From NCBI RefSeq assembly GCF_001761485.1, contig NC_090770.1:992001-1056000 (forward strand): 64,000 nucleotides of DNA, in the 5' to 3' direction. The first letter of the stretch is position 1. Every line of letters begins with the position of its first letter. The notes under the pieces are model-generated. The model ran no database searches. It was not told the origin of the DNA and saw nothing but the letters and a program-made list of their open reading frames with translations. The position numbers and the translations under genes are program-made. This stretch comes from Yarrowia lipolytica (taxonomy: Eukaryota > Ascomycota > Dipodascomycetes > Dipodascales). Shown one piece after another: positions 10,177-20,892 of the stretch.

Positions 10177-11541
10177 ATGGTACAGCAACTGCTAACACGA
10201 CTGGCAGGACTCACGAATGACGAATCGATAGATCCAGCTGTCCAATCCGAGAAGTTGGCAGAACTGTTCACGCCGCTACTTCTCAACCCCAACACTGCCG
10301 CACTACAGGTCTCGATACAGAACTGGACTGATGAACAGGTCTCGAAATCTGTCGAGCAGGCCCACCTGTTTGATGGAGGATGGGGTGGTTTCGAGCAGTT
10401 TGTGGAGAGCTACATCCGATTGGTTCGTGACTTCGATTCGCTCAGCGAGTCCAACTCTTTTGATCTGGTAGTCAGCACCTTTACAGACTTGCAAGTGGCA
10501 TTCTCCTCGGCCCGTGGAGTTTGCTTAACCCACACCGTCGCGCTATGGGCACGAAAGGTGGTTGGAGGAGCTTTCCAGTACGATAATGAGCACAACCTAG
10601 CTCAAACTACAGCCACGACGGAATATCCAACATCTGAATACATTGCTACACCATTATTGCGACTTTTCAACACAACGCGAACGGAGCGGAGTGATATGGA
10701 GTTCACTAGGAAGAGCATAATTTTGCATTTAGCATGCTTGCTCTGTCGAGTATATTTCCACATTCGACAGCCTACTTTGTGTGCCAACGTGTTTTCCAAC
10801 ATGTCTACGGCAGGCATCCGACTCAGTGCATACCCCAAATCGCAACAAGTTGAATACCGATTCTACCTCGGCAAATTTTACTGGCTCAAGTCGCAGTTAA
10901 AAAATGCGTACTTACACTTGTACTGGTCCTGGGACAAATGCTACACACAGTCAACCAATAAGAGACTCATTCTCAAGCACCTCGTTGCTGTTTCTTTGCT
11001 TCTGGGTATAATTCCTACAAGAGAACTGCTACAGCAATTCAACCTCGACAACATTTATGGGGAAATGGTGGTGGCACTAAAGCATGGAAATCACACCAGG
11101 TTTTACGCTGCTCTTGAAAACGCACGCGACTGGTTCATTGATAGAGATCTCTATGTTCTTCTGAAGTCACGAGCCTTCACGTTGCTTGATCGAGGGTCTC
11201 TCAAGGTCATATATGAGTGGTCAGTCGCACAAGGAAATCCTGCCATCGACTACGGGACCGTTGCAAGAGGTCTTGATTTTGCTACACAAAACGGTGGTTA
11301 CGCACAGCAAGTCCTGGCTCCTCAAATGATGGGAGGAGGTAGTGCCAAATTGACCTCGACGCAGGTAGAAGCGATTCTTGTGGCTCTCATTGACCAAGGG
11401 TTTATCAAGGGAAAACTTCAAGCTACGGGCCAACGACTCATCCATGCGAAAGCGAACGTATTCCCGCCAGTGTGTGTTGTTTTGGGATCACGCCAGAGCT
11501 CATTGAAGCTGAAGGATGATGAACACTGGATGGAGTCATAG
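10177..11541 (+). CDS. CSN12: PCI-domain protein of the CSN12 / Thp1 (PCID2) family
   Basis: This 454-aa helical-repeat protein ends in a PCI winged-helix module. The recognisable stretch runs from about 180 to 430: the pair of helices around FYLGKFYWLKSQLKNAYLHLYWSW, then the repeat KRLILKHLVAVSLLLGIIPT, and finally the winged helix LTSTQVEAILVALIDQGFIKGKL. This order is that of CSN12/PCID2/Thp1. The family includes a peripheral COP9-signalosome-associated subunit and the TREX-2 mRNA-export subunit Thp1; length and motif spacing favour CSN12. The ATG at 10177 is the first in frame. No intron is suggested. Confidence 0.8.
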   Translation: MVQQLLTRLAGLTNDESIDPAVQSEKLAELFTPLLLNPNTAALQVSIQNWTDEQVSKSVEQAHLFDGGWGGFEQFVESYIRLVRDFDSLSESNSFDLVVSTFTDLQVAFSSARGVCLTHTVALWARKVVGGAFQYDNEHNLAQTTATTEYPTSEYIATPLLRLFNTTRTERSDMEFTRKSIILHLACLLCRVYFHIRQPTLCANVFSNMSTAGIRLSAYPKSQQVEYRFYLGKFYWLKSQLKNAYLHLYWSWDKCYTQSTNKRLILKHLVAVSLLLGIIPTRELLQQFNLDNIYGEMVVALKHGNHTRFYAALENARDWFIDRDLYVLLKSRAFTLLDRGSLKVIYEWSVAQGNPAIDYGTVARGLDFATQNGGYAQQVLAPQMMGGGSAKLTSTQVEAILVALIDQGFIKGKLQATGQRLIHAKANVFPPVCVVLGSRQSSLKLKDDEHWMES

Positions 11542-11891
11542 TTCCCACAAGATTGTAATGTAGATATTTATATGACCAAATAATAACATAATTCAAACAG
11601 AAAGTAGGGTGTTCCCATAGAAATGGGCGCCCGTATCAGTAAGTGGAGTTAGTTTTGAAGCTCTGATACTAATGGAGGTGCATTTGAGACGTGCACCATT
11701 TGATTAAGGTTTCGTGATCAAGATCATTTCCCCGGCACTATCACTTCCGTCAGGTGAGCCTGTAGACCCTGGGCGAATATTGCATACGACGCGTTCTGCA
11801 CACGGTGAGTATTCAGTTTGATTCTACTATGATCGACTCTAACACATAAGGGAGGACGGGACATCTGAGTCTGAGGACGAACAGCATATTT
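11542..11891. other. gap between two plus-strand genes
   Basis: About 350 bp holding the 3' UTR of the CSN12-like gene and the promoter of the next. AT-rich just after the stop codon (11555-11600). Nothing else is seen. Confidence 0.4.
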
Positions 11892-14135
11892 ATGACGAAA
11901 CGAGCGGCACCCATACATTCACCAATGGCTGACAGAGTACCACGACGAGTTAATGTCAACCTGCCGTCGCAATTACAGGGAGATATTGAGATTACGCACT
12001 CCAGTAGTACAACGGCAGCGACTCCAACAGGTCAATCCAGCACTGCTAGCATGTCAAAAGATGGAGAACCAAAACCACCTGCCTCATGGAGCACCAACCA
12101 AGCAGGACTCTCGTCGAGGGTACCCCCAAAATTGGCAACATCACCATTAAAATCCACGTCTACGGGATCTCCTAAAATATCTCCAGCAAAGTCACCCTTG
12201 AGAACGGCGGGACCGAGACCCTCGGCGCCTTCAGGGATTGATACTCACTGTTATGCGGCTACTGAGCACGGGACTAACAAGAGTCGAGATGCTCTTGTGT
12301 CCGAAATGCTTTGGGATTACCTCTCTGGGAATCCGATCCTCCACACCAAGGTACAGAAGGTGCGCCATGATATTTCCAACCTGAAAATGGAGTATAGAAA
12401 CGGATGGCATGACCCAAAAATGATTATGCACTTGTTCGATATGGCCTATGACGACAGAGGAAAACATGCCACCGATTTTCTACACACCGCTGGGCACCAA
12501 TTGCAGCTGATCTGGACGTTTGATCCAACACTAACAAGAGCCATGGAACAGACAGGCGATGGCATGAAAGACATCATCTATTGCTGTCTCGCGATAATCA
12601 AAAAGAAGCGTCCAAGCCTAACACTATCCGAAGTTGTGAGGCAGATCATCAATGCGATGCCTCAGAGAATAGATGGCCTGACTAAATGCATGAATCTCGC
12701 TGTTGACGTTGCTAAAAAACCGCCTTCCCCCGGCTGGGAAGAACTGATGATCAGGTCAAGTCGGCACGGTGGCTTACTATCGTTACGTCCCAATGAAAGC
12801 GAGATTGTTGCTGATGGACTCCAGGTGCTATGTGATAGCCCCTGGCCTCAAATGGAGTGTGTGATTATTGGTGTTGTTGAAATTGTGATGTCTAAAACAC
12901 AGAACAAGTTCACGCCTACTCAGATTATTCAGGATATGATGCGGTTAATTGGAAATTCCAAAGTTTCTCCAATTTTGGGCTTCAGAAACCCCTATCAGCT
13001 TCAATGTAGGCTACAAGCAACACTTCTCGCCTTGAAGTTCATGGAACCACTGCTATTCTCCCTGCCGGACGTGAAACCTGGTAAAAACGGTAAGAGAGAG
13101 AAGAATGAAGAAGCTCGTGCTCCTATAAAGCGGCATTTTTCAGAATACCGACCTAATCAACTCAAACGATCTGCTGGCCCTTCTAATGCTACAGATGTGC
13201 ATGTCTCTTTGACTTCTGTCGGAAAGCCGAAGCTCATCTCTCCTAGAAAGCTGAGAACCCTGGAAATTGAAACCAAGCTGGCGGAAATGGCTTGTAAACG
13301 CACTATAAGAGATTTCACAGGTGTCACGCCGTCTGTTAAGGCCGTTCAGGAGCAAAAGACGGTAGCTACTGCACCACGACCGCGAAAGCCAGCCGAAACT
13401 ATACCTACAAAGCTATCCTTAGAAGATGGAGAGACTGCGAATGGAGCGAAATTACTAAACACCCACGAGATAGCCAGGTCATCTACAACGGAGTTCGCGG
13501 CAGAGTCAGCCTCTGGTGTTGTCTCACAGAGCCGAAAGTCGTTGTTTGAAGACAGCAAGCGGTTTGATTTATCCGCCAACATGTCTTCAGAACAACGAAT
13601 AAACGAAGAAATAGGGGATCTTCTGGATAATGTCTCTTCGAACGAGCCTCTTATTCCTCCAGCACAGACAACGATGGCGGGTGTACCTTCTGTTCCCATT
13701 GTCGAGCGACTTCATGCTCCAACTTCTGTATGCATAAAGGAAGAGTCTAAGGATATCGCTTTCAGAAACAGTGCCAAGCTTTCAGTAACCGACGCGGTAG
13801 CCAAAATAGCCCATCTCCAACCCGGAGTTGGAAAGTACATCGAGTCTATCCAAGGTCATGACCCGCATGTAGCTAAGGCATTTCTGGTTCGCTTGGTTAT
13901 GAGTGGCCAAGTTGATGTTGGCACTACACTAGGGCACGTGAAACAACTGAAAATACGCTACCCTCGCCACGAGTTCTTCTTTTCACCTAAGGATGATAAA
14001 CTGCTACTACAGCTTATGCGGGGAGCCGGCGCGAAGCCCTCCAAGCTCAATCGTCTGTTCAAGAGGCATCTCTCTTCTGATATTGACATGCGAATGAAGT
14101 TCCTAGGCTATCTGAAAACCAGAAAAGACAATTAA
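11892..14135 (+). CDS. unrecognised 747-aa protein, nucleic-acid-related by composition
   Basis: I do not recognise this protein. Residues 1-115 are Ser/Pro/Thr-rich and presumably disordered. A compact, helical, Trp- and Met-containing region (about 115-390) follows, with motifs such as LVSEMLWDYLSG and IIQDMMRLIGN. Then come a basic linker (about 395-480), a second disordered acidic/Ser stretch, and a well-ordered C-terminal block (about 625-747) rich in Arg and Lys. The last 60 residues (FFFSPKDDKLLLQLM onward) faintly resemble a Myb/SANT-type helix array in which an acidic-Asp-Leu start precedes three short helices. A chromatin or telomere role would fit but is not shown. The start could be 11892 or the ATG at 11925. 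Confidence 0.8.
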   Translation: MTKRAAPIHSPMADRVPRRVNVNLPSQLQGDIEITHSSSTTAATPTGQSSTASMSKDGEPKPPASWSTNQAGLSSRVPPKLATSPLKSTSTGSPKISPAKSPLRTAGPRPSAPSGIDTHCYAATEHGTNKSRDALVSEMLWDYLSGNPILHTKVQKVRHDISNLKMEYRNGWHDPKMIMHLFDMAYDDRGKHATDFLHTAGHQLQLIWTFDPTLTRAMEQTGDGMKDIIYCCLAIIKKKRPSLTLSEVVRQIINAMPQRIDGLTKCMNLAVDVAKKPPSPGWEELMIRSSRHGGLLSLRPNESEIVADGLQVLCDSPWPQMECVIIGVVEIVMSKTQNKFTPTQIIQDMMRLIGNSKVSPILGFRNPYQLQCRLQATLLALKFMEPLLFSLPDVKPGKNGKREKNEEARAPIKRHFSEYRPNQLKRSAGPSNATDVHVSLTSVGKPKLISPRKLRTLEIETKLAEMACKRTIRDFTGVTPSVKAVQEQKTVATAPRPRKPAETIPTKLSLEDGETANGAKLLNTHEIARSSTTEFAAESASGVVSQSRKSLFEDSKRFDLSANMSSEQRINEEIGDLLDNVSSNEPLIPPAQTTMAGVPSVPIVERLHAPTSVCIKEESKDIAFRNSAKLSVTDAVAKIAHLQPGVGKYIESIQGHDPHVAKAFLVRLVMSGQVDVGTTLGHVKQLKIRYPRHEFFFSPKDDKLLLQLMRGAGAKPSKLNRLFKRHLSSDIDMRMKFLGYLKTRKDN

Positions 14136-15212
14136 CGATCGATGGACTTGTGTGCAGTGTTTTATTATCAATACATTCACTATACAAAGTAATCGTAATA
14201 ATGAGCAGCTGTCTTAACATCTTAACACGTGTTCTTGGCAACAGCTGTGCTCCAATTCAAGCCGTCACCACCACCTTACCAACTCGTTCTTCACTCCCGA
14301 TAAATAGCTGCGGACGCCAAGCCATTTCCATCTGATAACACTGCCAAGAATTACACCTGCGCAAGAAAACACATGATATTTTTATTGTATGCATCACCAT
14401 GCTACCCCGCAGTAATGACGTTACAATGTATCATACCGTACATACTTAGCTAGTGTACATGGACAGTAGATACGATCCAGTGCAGGTTGAGCCTGGGAAA
14501 GAACTGGCTGATACGACAAACGCAATCCTCTTTGAAACAGGTGACACGCTATATCGGTATATGCTTTTGGCTTATCTCACAACGATGAGTCGTCCGTAAT
14601 TTTTCAACATCTACTGTTGCTATCATTACCGTTACGATGGTGCATACTAATTCTGTTTCCGGAAGATTAGTCTAGTCTAACGTTGCCGCTAAAACCCCTG
14701 TATGGTACAGAACAGTACCTTCACCACGGCTACAGTACAAGTACAGTAGGACAATGCATTACATGGGCATGGGCTGGAGGTCTAGGCGGGGTTACGCAGC
14801 TGAAACCAATGGAAGAGCAGAAACGATATATACAAGTACAGTGCAAAAGATCAGAGACACAGACAATATGTTGCATTAAAATTTTGAAACATGGCGATGA
14901 CTTATCTCTCTGTGGGCTAGTGTTTCAATGAGGTAACATCCTGGTACATGGAAGCACCAACATACAAATCACGACATGCAACCAAGACTAACACCAAGAG
15001 TCGGGAATGTCCAAGAATGGTATGACCGAGAGGAAATGCTGTTTTAAGAAGTCTTTTCATATGCAACAGAGCCGTATCTGAAAGCGCAATCCATGTGACA
15101 TTGAAACCAAGCAGACAAGAGGGTACCAGAGTGTGATTGTTCCATTATCTTTAGGGGATGTATAAATACCAAGAGACCACCAGGTTTTTAGACATAAACA
15201 ACTGCAACAGCC
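14136..15212. promoter_or_regulatory. upstream region of the secreted protease
   Basis: This 1,077-bp stretch lies between an unrelated gene and the subtilisin-like gene. Near the gene there is a TATA box (TATAAATA, starting 15161) about 50 bp before the ATG. About 140 bp before the ATG is a two-part module, GCCGTATCT (starts 15071) and GCAATCCATGTG (starts 15086), followed by CCAAGCAGA near 15108. The same three words in the same order recur at 20384-20450. CCAAG is the core of Rim101/PacC-type ambient-pH sites, so pH control of the protease is a plausible inference. Confidence 0.45.
15161..15168 (+). promoter_or_regulatory. TATA box of the secreted protease gene
   Basis: TATAAATA about 50 bp upstream of the ATG at 15213, at a normal spacing for this yeast. 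Confidence 0.6.
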
Positions 15213-16467
15213 ATGAAGTTACTCTCTATTCTTCTCTGGATCTCAATTGGTCTCTGCGCGGCCATCCCCCAGCTCGAAAATGACTATGCCAAACTTCTGA
15301 GTCTCATGGAGCTGGAGAAACGAACAATGCCCCATGAAAAGTCTGAAAAGTCTGAAAACTCAACTATTGTCTTGTTCAGTGGAAAAGCTTCTATTTCAGA
15401 AAAGCTAGCTCACGTTGGATCCTTGGTGGATAAGGGCATCCTTATCACAAAGCTCTACGATATCTCCAACAATACTGCAGGAAACGGTGTGATTGGTTAC
15501 GTTGGTTCTTTTACTCAAAGAGAAGTACAGTCTATTGAAGACTCTGATACTATTATTGACTCTGTGTTTGCAGATACTCTGGTCTACGCTCAGGGCCAGC
15601 TGGAGGAGCGTCAGGACATTTACAAAACTGTGACCAACCAGCCCTCACCTGGCTCGTATTTCCCACAAACAGAATCCCAAAGGCACCACTGAGGCAGGAA
15701 AGTACTCTTACATTCAATACACTAGCTTCCCTACCAACATTTATGTTTTGGACAGTGGTATTCGAACTAGTCATGAAGCGTTCGGAGGAAGGGCCCAGTG
15801 GGGTGCAAACTTTGCCGACGACATTGATCGCGACTTGGGTGGCCATGGAACTGCTGTAGCTAGTATGGCAGCAGCTGTATCTGTCGAATCCACTATTTGG
15901 GGTGTCAAGGTTCTGCAACTCAACACCGGAGCTCTCTCCTGGATCATAGCTGGTCTAGAATGGTCCATTAACCATGCCACCGAAAGGAATCAGAAGGCTG
16001 TCATTAATATGTCGGTTGGAAGTGGCGCTGTTGATATTTACGATAGATTCATGGAAATTGCTCAGGAGCGAAACATCGTTGTTACTGTGGCTGCTGGAAA
16101 CAACGACCAGGATGCCTGCCAAAAGTCCCCTGCGAAGTCGTCAAAGGGTAATATCGGAGTCTACACGGTGGGGTCTACAGGAGATGAGGACGTTCAGAGC
16201 GGCTTTTCCAACTGGGGCGACTGCGTCACGCTGTTGGCTCCAGGTGAGGGTATCAAGGGAGCATCCAAAGACTCTGATAATGGGTATCTATACTGGACAG
16301 GCACCTCCATGTCGGCTCCTATTTTCGCCGGTCTGGTATCCTATTGGATGTCTATCAGTGACTTGGATTACGCCAACCTGGAATACTTGCTCACCCGAAA
16401 TACCGGTCTTGTCACTGGTCTTAAGGGTAACACTCCCAACATCCTGGCCTGGAATTTGCACACGTAG
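15213..16467 (+). pseudogene. subtilisin-like (S8) secreted protease, frameshifted
   Basis: Two open frames together make a complete fungal S8A protease of the Xpr2/proteinase K type. The first (15213-15692) encodes a signal peptide (about 1-16), a LEKR Kex2-type site and an I9 propeptide ending near LVYAQ. The second, shifted by +1, encodes the catalytic domain: HLARISHK, then the catalytic Asp in YVLDSG (about 15752), His in GGHGTAV, the oxyanion Asn in AAGNN, and Ser in GTSMSAP. The frames cross at about 15644-15656, where a single CACCT stands. The parent family reads Pro-His-Leu-Ala-Arg here, so loss of one copy of a CACCT-CACCT repeat (5 bp) explains the break. No GTGAGT intron fits. 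It could be a strain-specific null allele or an assembly error. No other defect is seen. Confidence 0.85.
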
Positions 16468-16578
16468 TGAGTGGACACATATCGTGCTGGCTCACGGTAT
16501 TAGATCATATGTTACTGAATAGCACAAGTACATTGTTACAATTGTAATAAAGATAAATAATATACAGTATATACTGGG

Positions 16579-18543
16579 TTACCACATTTTCTCGCTGGCC
16601 TTCTTCTTCTTGTTCTTCTTCTCCAGCATCGCGATGTGGGCCTCATCGTCCGCAACAACCGTATGGGGATGAGTCTTACATGCCTGATAAGTGCAGTAAT
16701 CAACCGTCTGCAACCATGGGTCATTCCATGCGTCGGAAATGTCGATTCGCTGCAGAGGGTCAACATGCAACATCTGGCCAACCAGCAACCGCACCTCCTG
16801 GGGTAGGCGCGAGAAGAGCTTCTCAGCGCCAGAGCCAGGCTGGATATGGGGAGCCAGATTGAGGACAGGGGAAGTACTTTTAACCAGCTTCTCGGGGTTA
16901 CTGGCCGAGCGACTGTCAGCAGTCTCCAAGAACAATTTGAACGACGAATCCGAGAGCCGGGGAGCCTTCCAAGGGAACTTTCGCATCAACATGCAGCAAA
17001 AGACGATTGCGGCAGACCAAATATCGGCAGGGCGTGGGTCGTATTTGACATTCTGGCACACCTCGGGAGCAAGGTATGGATCGGAACCAACGATTCCATA
17101 GGCCTCGTGAATGGTGGAAGATTCGGGATACTTGAAGATTGCAACGGAGCCGAAATCGATAATCTTGACAATTCCAGAAGCCGTAATTACACAGTTATCG
17201 AGTTTCAGGTCCCGATGAGCAAGACCCATGTCGTGCATGTATTTGATACCGGCCATGATCTGCTTGAAATCGCAGTAAACCTCCTCCCGAGTCATCTTAC
17301 CGCTCATCACAATTGCGAACAGGTCGTATTCACAGTACTCCATAATCTGGTAAATTTTCTCACCCTCGTAGATGATGTCGACTGTCTCGACAATGTTGTT
17401 GTGCTTAAGAGTCAGTCCGATGCAGTACTCGCCACTAATTTTCTTTGAATAATCCTTTTGAGTCTCATAGTTATTCTTGCGGCGGAACTCCTTGACGGCG
17501 AAAATCTTCTTGTCCTTGTTGCGGCTCACCAGACGAACAGAGCCTCCAGCTCCCTCTCCCAGGGCTTTTCCGGGCTTGGAGTAATGCTTAGTGAGCGAAG
17601 TACGTCGGTCGTCGTGCAGAGATCTGATTGCATTGGAGGACGATGAAAAAGTCGATGTGATGGATGACCGGGATGCCGATCGGGCTCGTCCGGACGAAGA
17701 CAGGGCCTTAAGATTAGGGGTAGAGGAGTGGGATGACTGGGACCCCAAGCTAGAACCCCCCATGGTAGAGTTTGACCCGAGGACCGGCGACTGGGCGGTC
17801 GGACTAGAGGCATGGCTGCCATCGGGTGCGGTTCCTGTAACAGCAAATATTTCACCGTTGTCGCTGGGGAGCTTATTGTTGCTAGAATGTCTCCAGGGCT
17901 TTTGGAAGAACCGCTTGAGGTCCGAAGTTGATCCGTGAGAGTTGGACAGCGATGCAGATGAGCCCGATGAGGGCAGAGGGCTGTTGGAGGCCATAAGGTC
18001 AGCTTGACTGTCTTTTCTCGATCTCGAGAAAAGAGACAGTGACGAAGGGCTCTTGCCGAATGACGAGCCACCTGGACTATCTCCTCCAGAAGATCCGCCG
18101 AGCGACAGCCGAGACGTATCCACAATGAACCGAGGTTCAATGTCGCACTGCTTTGTGGATGACATGCCTCTCATGAAGGAGGTTCCAGCAATTCCGGGTT
18201 GGATACCCTTTGCTTTTCTGGGAGGAGTATCCGAGGCGCTGTTTCCGTTCCACGACTGTTGCGCTGCTGCTGGAGATGAGCCTCCAAGCGAGAACTGAGC
18301 CTTGCCGTGGTTGACGCCGTTGTGGGCCGTTTCCTCTGAGTGTCCTGAAGTGGAGTAGTGACAGGTGTCCTGCGAGGACTGGGAAGTTGAATAGGTCATG
18401 TTTGCATCTGTGGGGGCTGGAGATCCGCCTGGTTGCGAGCCCAGCAGTTTGCTCAGCGAAGACATGCCAGTGGTGTGTGTGTTGTTGTTGACACTGGTCA
18501 TGGTGTCGAGTGCTAATACAGGGAGAGAGGAAGGCCGTGCCAT
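16579..18543 (-). CDS. SAT4: SAT4/HAL5-type serine/threonine protein kinase
   Basis: This 654-aa kinase belongs to the fungal Npr1/Hal5 group, which stabilises plasma-membrane nutrient and potassium transporters (Trk1/Trk2 in S. cerevisiae). Residues 1-320 are Ser-rich and disordered. The kinase domain follows: glycine loop GEGAGGSV (329-336), ATP-lysine in FAVKEF (K351), catalytic HRDLKLDN (443-450), DFG (463-465) and APE (492-494). All catalytic residues are present. The C terminus is a lysine-rich tail. Among paralogues, the sequence around [17 protein letters not shown] and the C-terminal [12 protein letters not shown] looks closest to Sat4/Hal4. The ATG at 18543 is the first in frame. 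Its 3' end converges on the protease gene with about 110 bp between. Confidence 0.85.
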   Translation of the reverse strand: MARPSSLPVLALDTMTSVNNNTHTTGMSSLSKLLGSQPGGSPAPTDANMTYSTSQSSQDTCHYSTSGHSEETAHNGVNHGKAQFSLGGSSPAAAQQSWNGNSASDTPPRKAKGIQPGIAGTSFMRGMSSTKQCDIEPRFIVDTSRLSLGGSSGGDSPGGSSFGKSPSSLSLFSRSRKDSQADLMASNSPLPSSGSSASLSNSHGSTSDLKRFFQKPWRHSSNNKLPSDNGEIFAVTGTAPDGSHASSPTAQSPVLGSNSTMGGSSLGSQSSHSSTPNLKALSSSGRARSASRSSITSTFSSSSNAIRSLHDDRRTSLTKHYSKPGKALGEGAGGSVRLVSRNKDKKIFAVKEFRRKNNYETQKDYSKKISGEYCIGLTLKHNNIVETVDIIYEGEKIYQIMEYCEYDLFAIVMSGKMTREEVYCDFKQIMAGIKYMHDMGLAHRDLKLDNCVITASGIVKIIDFGSVAIFKYPESSTIHEAYGIVGSDPYLAPEVCQNVKYDPRPADIWSAAIVFCCMLMRKFPWKAPRLSDSSFKLFLETADSRSASNPEKLVKSTSPVLNLAPHIQPGSGAEKLFSRLPQEVRLLVGQMLHVDPLQRIDISDAWNDPWLQTVDYCTYQACKTHPHTVVADDEAHIAMLEKKNKKKKASEKMW

Positions 18544-20892
18544 GATGATCTGTGCGGGATATTAGTCCACTGAGCTTAATGTTAATGGCTAGATGTGGTG
18601 GTTTTGTAGTTGGTGGAGTTACGGTCTTGTATGGACGGCTGGGACAGCTTGTAGCTCCTCGGAGAGGCTGTAGTAGTTCCCATAACTTTCTGGGGCTTCG
18701 CCAAGCCCCCAACTGTTGTAATGACCTAATGCTCCACACCCCCCCACATTATTATGGCATCTCCAGTCTTCCCCACAAGATTGCTGTGTAAGATAGGACC
18801 CTTACAACACCAAAGTGGCTATATTACAAGAAACTAAATCGATTATAAAAACCATAAGATCAGATTCTGATTCAAATTCCTTGCTTTGTAACAATTAACA
18901 TCTACAACATCACCTGGTTCTCCTGGTTCACAGGTTCAACCATCGTCTCACCTGTTAGAGTTTCAACTCAACTTCATGACAAATGGACTATACTTTCTGG
19001 ATCCTCCAAGCCTGGCAGCCATAAATCAAGAAACGGGGGACAAAATATTAGGGCGGAGGGGGGATTGTTGCCTTTCCGATCTCTACACTATCCCGATCGC
19101 ATAAACTTCCACGTGACGTCACAAGACAGCTCCAATCCTTTCCCGGTCGGCCAGAAAAAAAAAGACGTTGAAAGCTTAAAAATGACTGGCCGGGAACGCT
19201 TGGTCGGGAATAAGCGGATCTAAAGATAATGATGTAGAATGGGCGGCTACGCGAGCTTGGGACTGTGCACGTTCTACAGTGAGCAGCACAACATTAAATA
19301 CCAGCCGAATCCGCGAGTAAAAACAGTCTTCAGAATAGCTACAAGTAGACAAAAGAGCTAGACCTGGTCCCCGAATAAACTGCACCTTCCAACTAATGCA
19401 ATATACCGCCCGCCATTTGGTGCTGTGCTTACCAGTTTCAAGTGGACTAATCTTGCCCTACAAGTACAGTGAACTGAGACAAGCAGCCGAGTTTGCAGCT
19501 GACCCGAAATTACAACTTGCACAATACCTACAGTACTGTATGTACATTGGTCATTTATGGCGTCGTCATGGAATAAACAATGTGGAGTTTGTGGTCTCAC
19601 CAGCAACAGATTTAGACTGTCCGACACACACATTCCAGGTGATATGGCTGGTCTGACGTCAGTGTTGACTGTTTTGGATCCAAAATCTTGTTCGTGACAT
19701 TGGCGACACACTGTAATTTGCTACACACTTTGTAATTTGCAGTGGTAAAAGGTCAAGAGCAATGGCTTCGATGACAAAGCGGGATGGCGGCAAAACACGG
19801 CAGTCAAAGCGTACAAGACCTGTATGTACTGTAGTACACAGTAATATCCTCGCGCATTCCGTACACGACTTGGCATCATTGCTTCCAAGCAGCATGTGCC
19901 TGACTCTCATTCAACTCATTTATTAATAATAGACTGTGGCATTTCTCGGATTTACAACGTTGTACAAAATAACCTACAAGTACATTGTACGTAAAATGTA
20001 CGATATTTGTAGGAGTGTAGTTAAATTACTTGTACAGCTACCAGCATCGTAACCACTTGTACAAGAGAGGGGACGTACGATATGATACGACAGTACTACT
20101 AGGGCTATTTTCATGAACAAATATAGAAACAGCGAAAGGCCATGTGGTATGTCGGAAAATATCACCCAAGTTGCTCAGATACGAGTAAATCAGATTGTAT
20201 TGTCCACATGCGCAGAAGTGGGAAGCACACGATCTCCGACGCTTTAGAGTTCATTAATTTCAGTACAGTATGTACAATAAACTGGTACGAGGACAAGTAG
20301 GTGGTACACTATAAGCTATCTCACCACGTTGAACTCTGGGGATGATATTCTTCAAGATTGCCTATTTATGGACGTTTCACACAGCCGTATCTCCCCCAGT
20401 GCAATCCATGTGGCTTTTGTTGCTATTATGTCCCATTGCCGTCCTCCAAGCAGAGGCTAGACCTGATGATATTTAGCTCGATGTCTGACTTCATGTCTTA
20501 GATAGCTCAATATAGGAGTGTAAATTGAGGAGTCCGCATGGGCACCATGTTGTACGAATACTGCACTTAAGCGAAATTGTCAATGAAATTACTTGTGTGA
20601 AATACCATATCATAGTTACAAAACACAGTATCTACTATCGTACGAGAGGGTTCTTGTACTCGTATGTCAGTATGGTCCCGACCATACCGTGCCGGCTATA
20701 CCTCATCTCTGCTATTTTTGTCCCATCGAACCTGTTTGCTTTTTTCAGAAGTATTGTAAATACTGGGGTTGTAATCTTCGAAGGGAAATAAGAAATTATA
20801 AGTAGTATGTACTGCACCGGCAGTTTTCCAAATGTTTTAATAACTCATTCAAATATGTGCAAATGTCTATATTAGTGCTTATAATCTGTCCT
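18544..20892. other. 2.35-kb gene-free stretch with an orphan promoter-like module
   Basis: No convincing coding frame. The left part (18544-19200) should contain the SAT4 promoter; a CACGTGACGTCAC cluster at about 19112-19124 combines an E-box and a CRE-type site. TGTAC words occur around 19530, 19820 and 19970-20060. At 20384-20450 lies a copy of the three-word module found upstream of the secreted protease (GCCGTATCT, GCAATCCATGTG, CCAAGCAGA), here with no gene directly downstream. The 3' end of IPI1 adjoins on the right. Confidence 0.5.
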
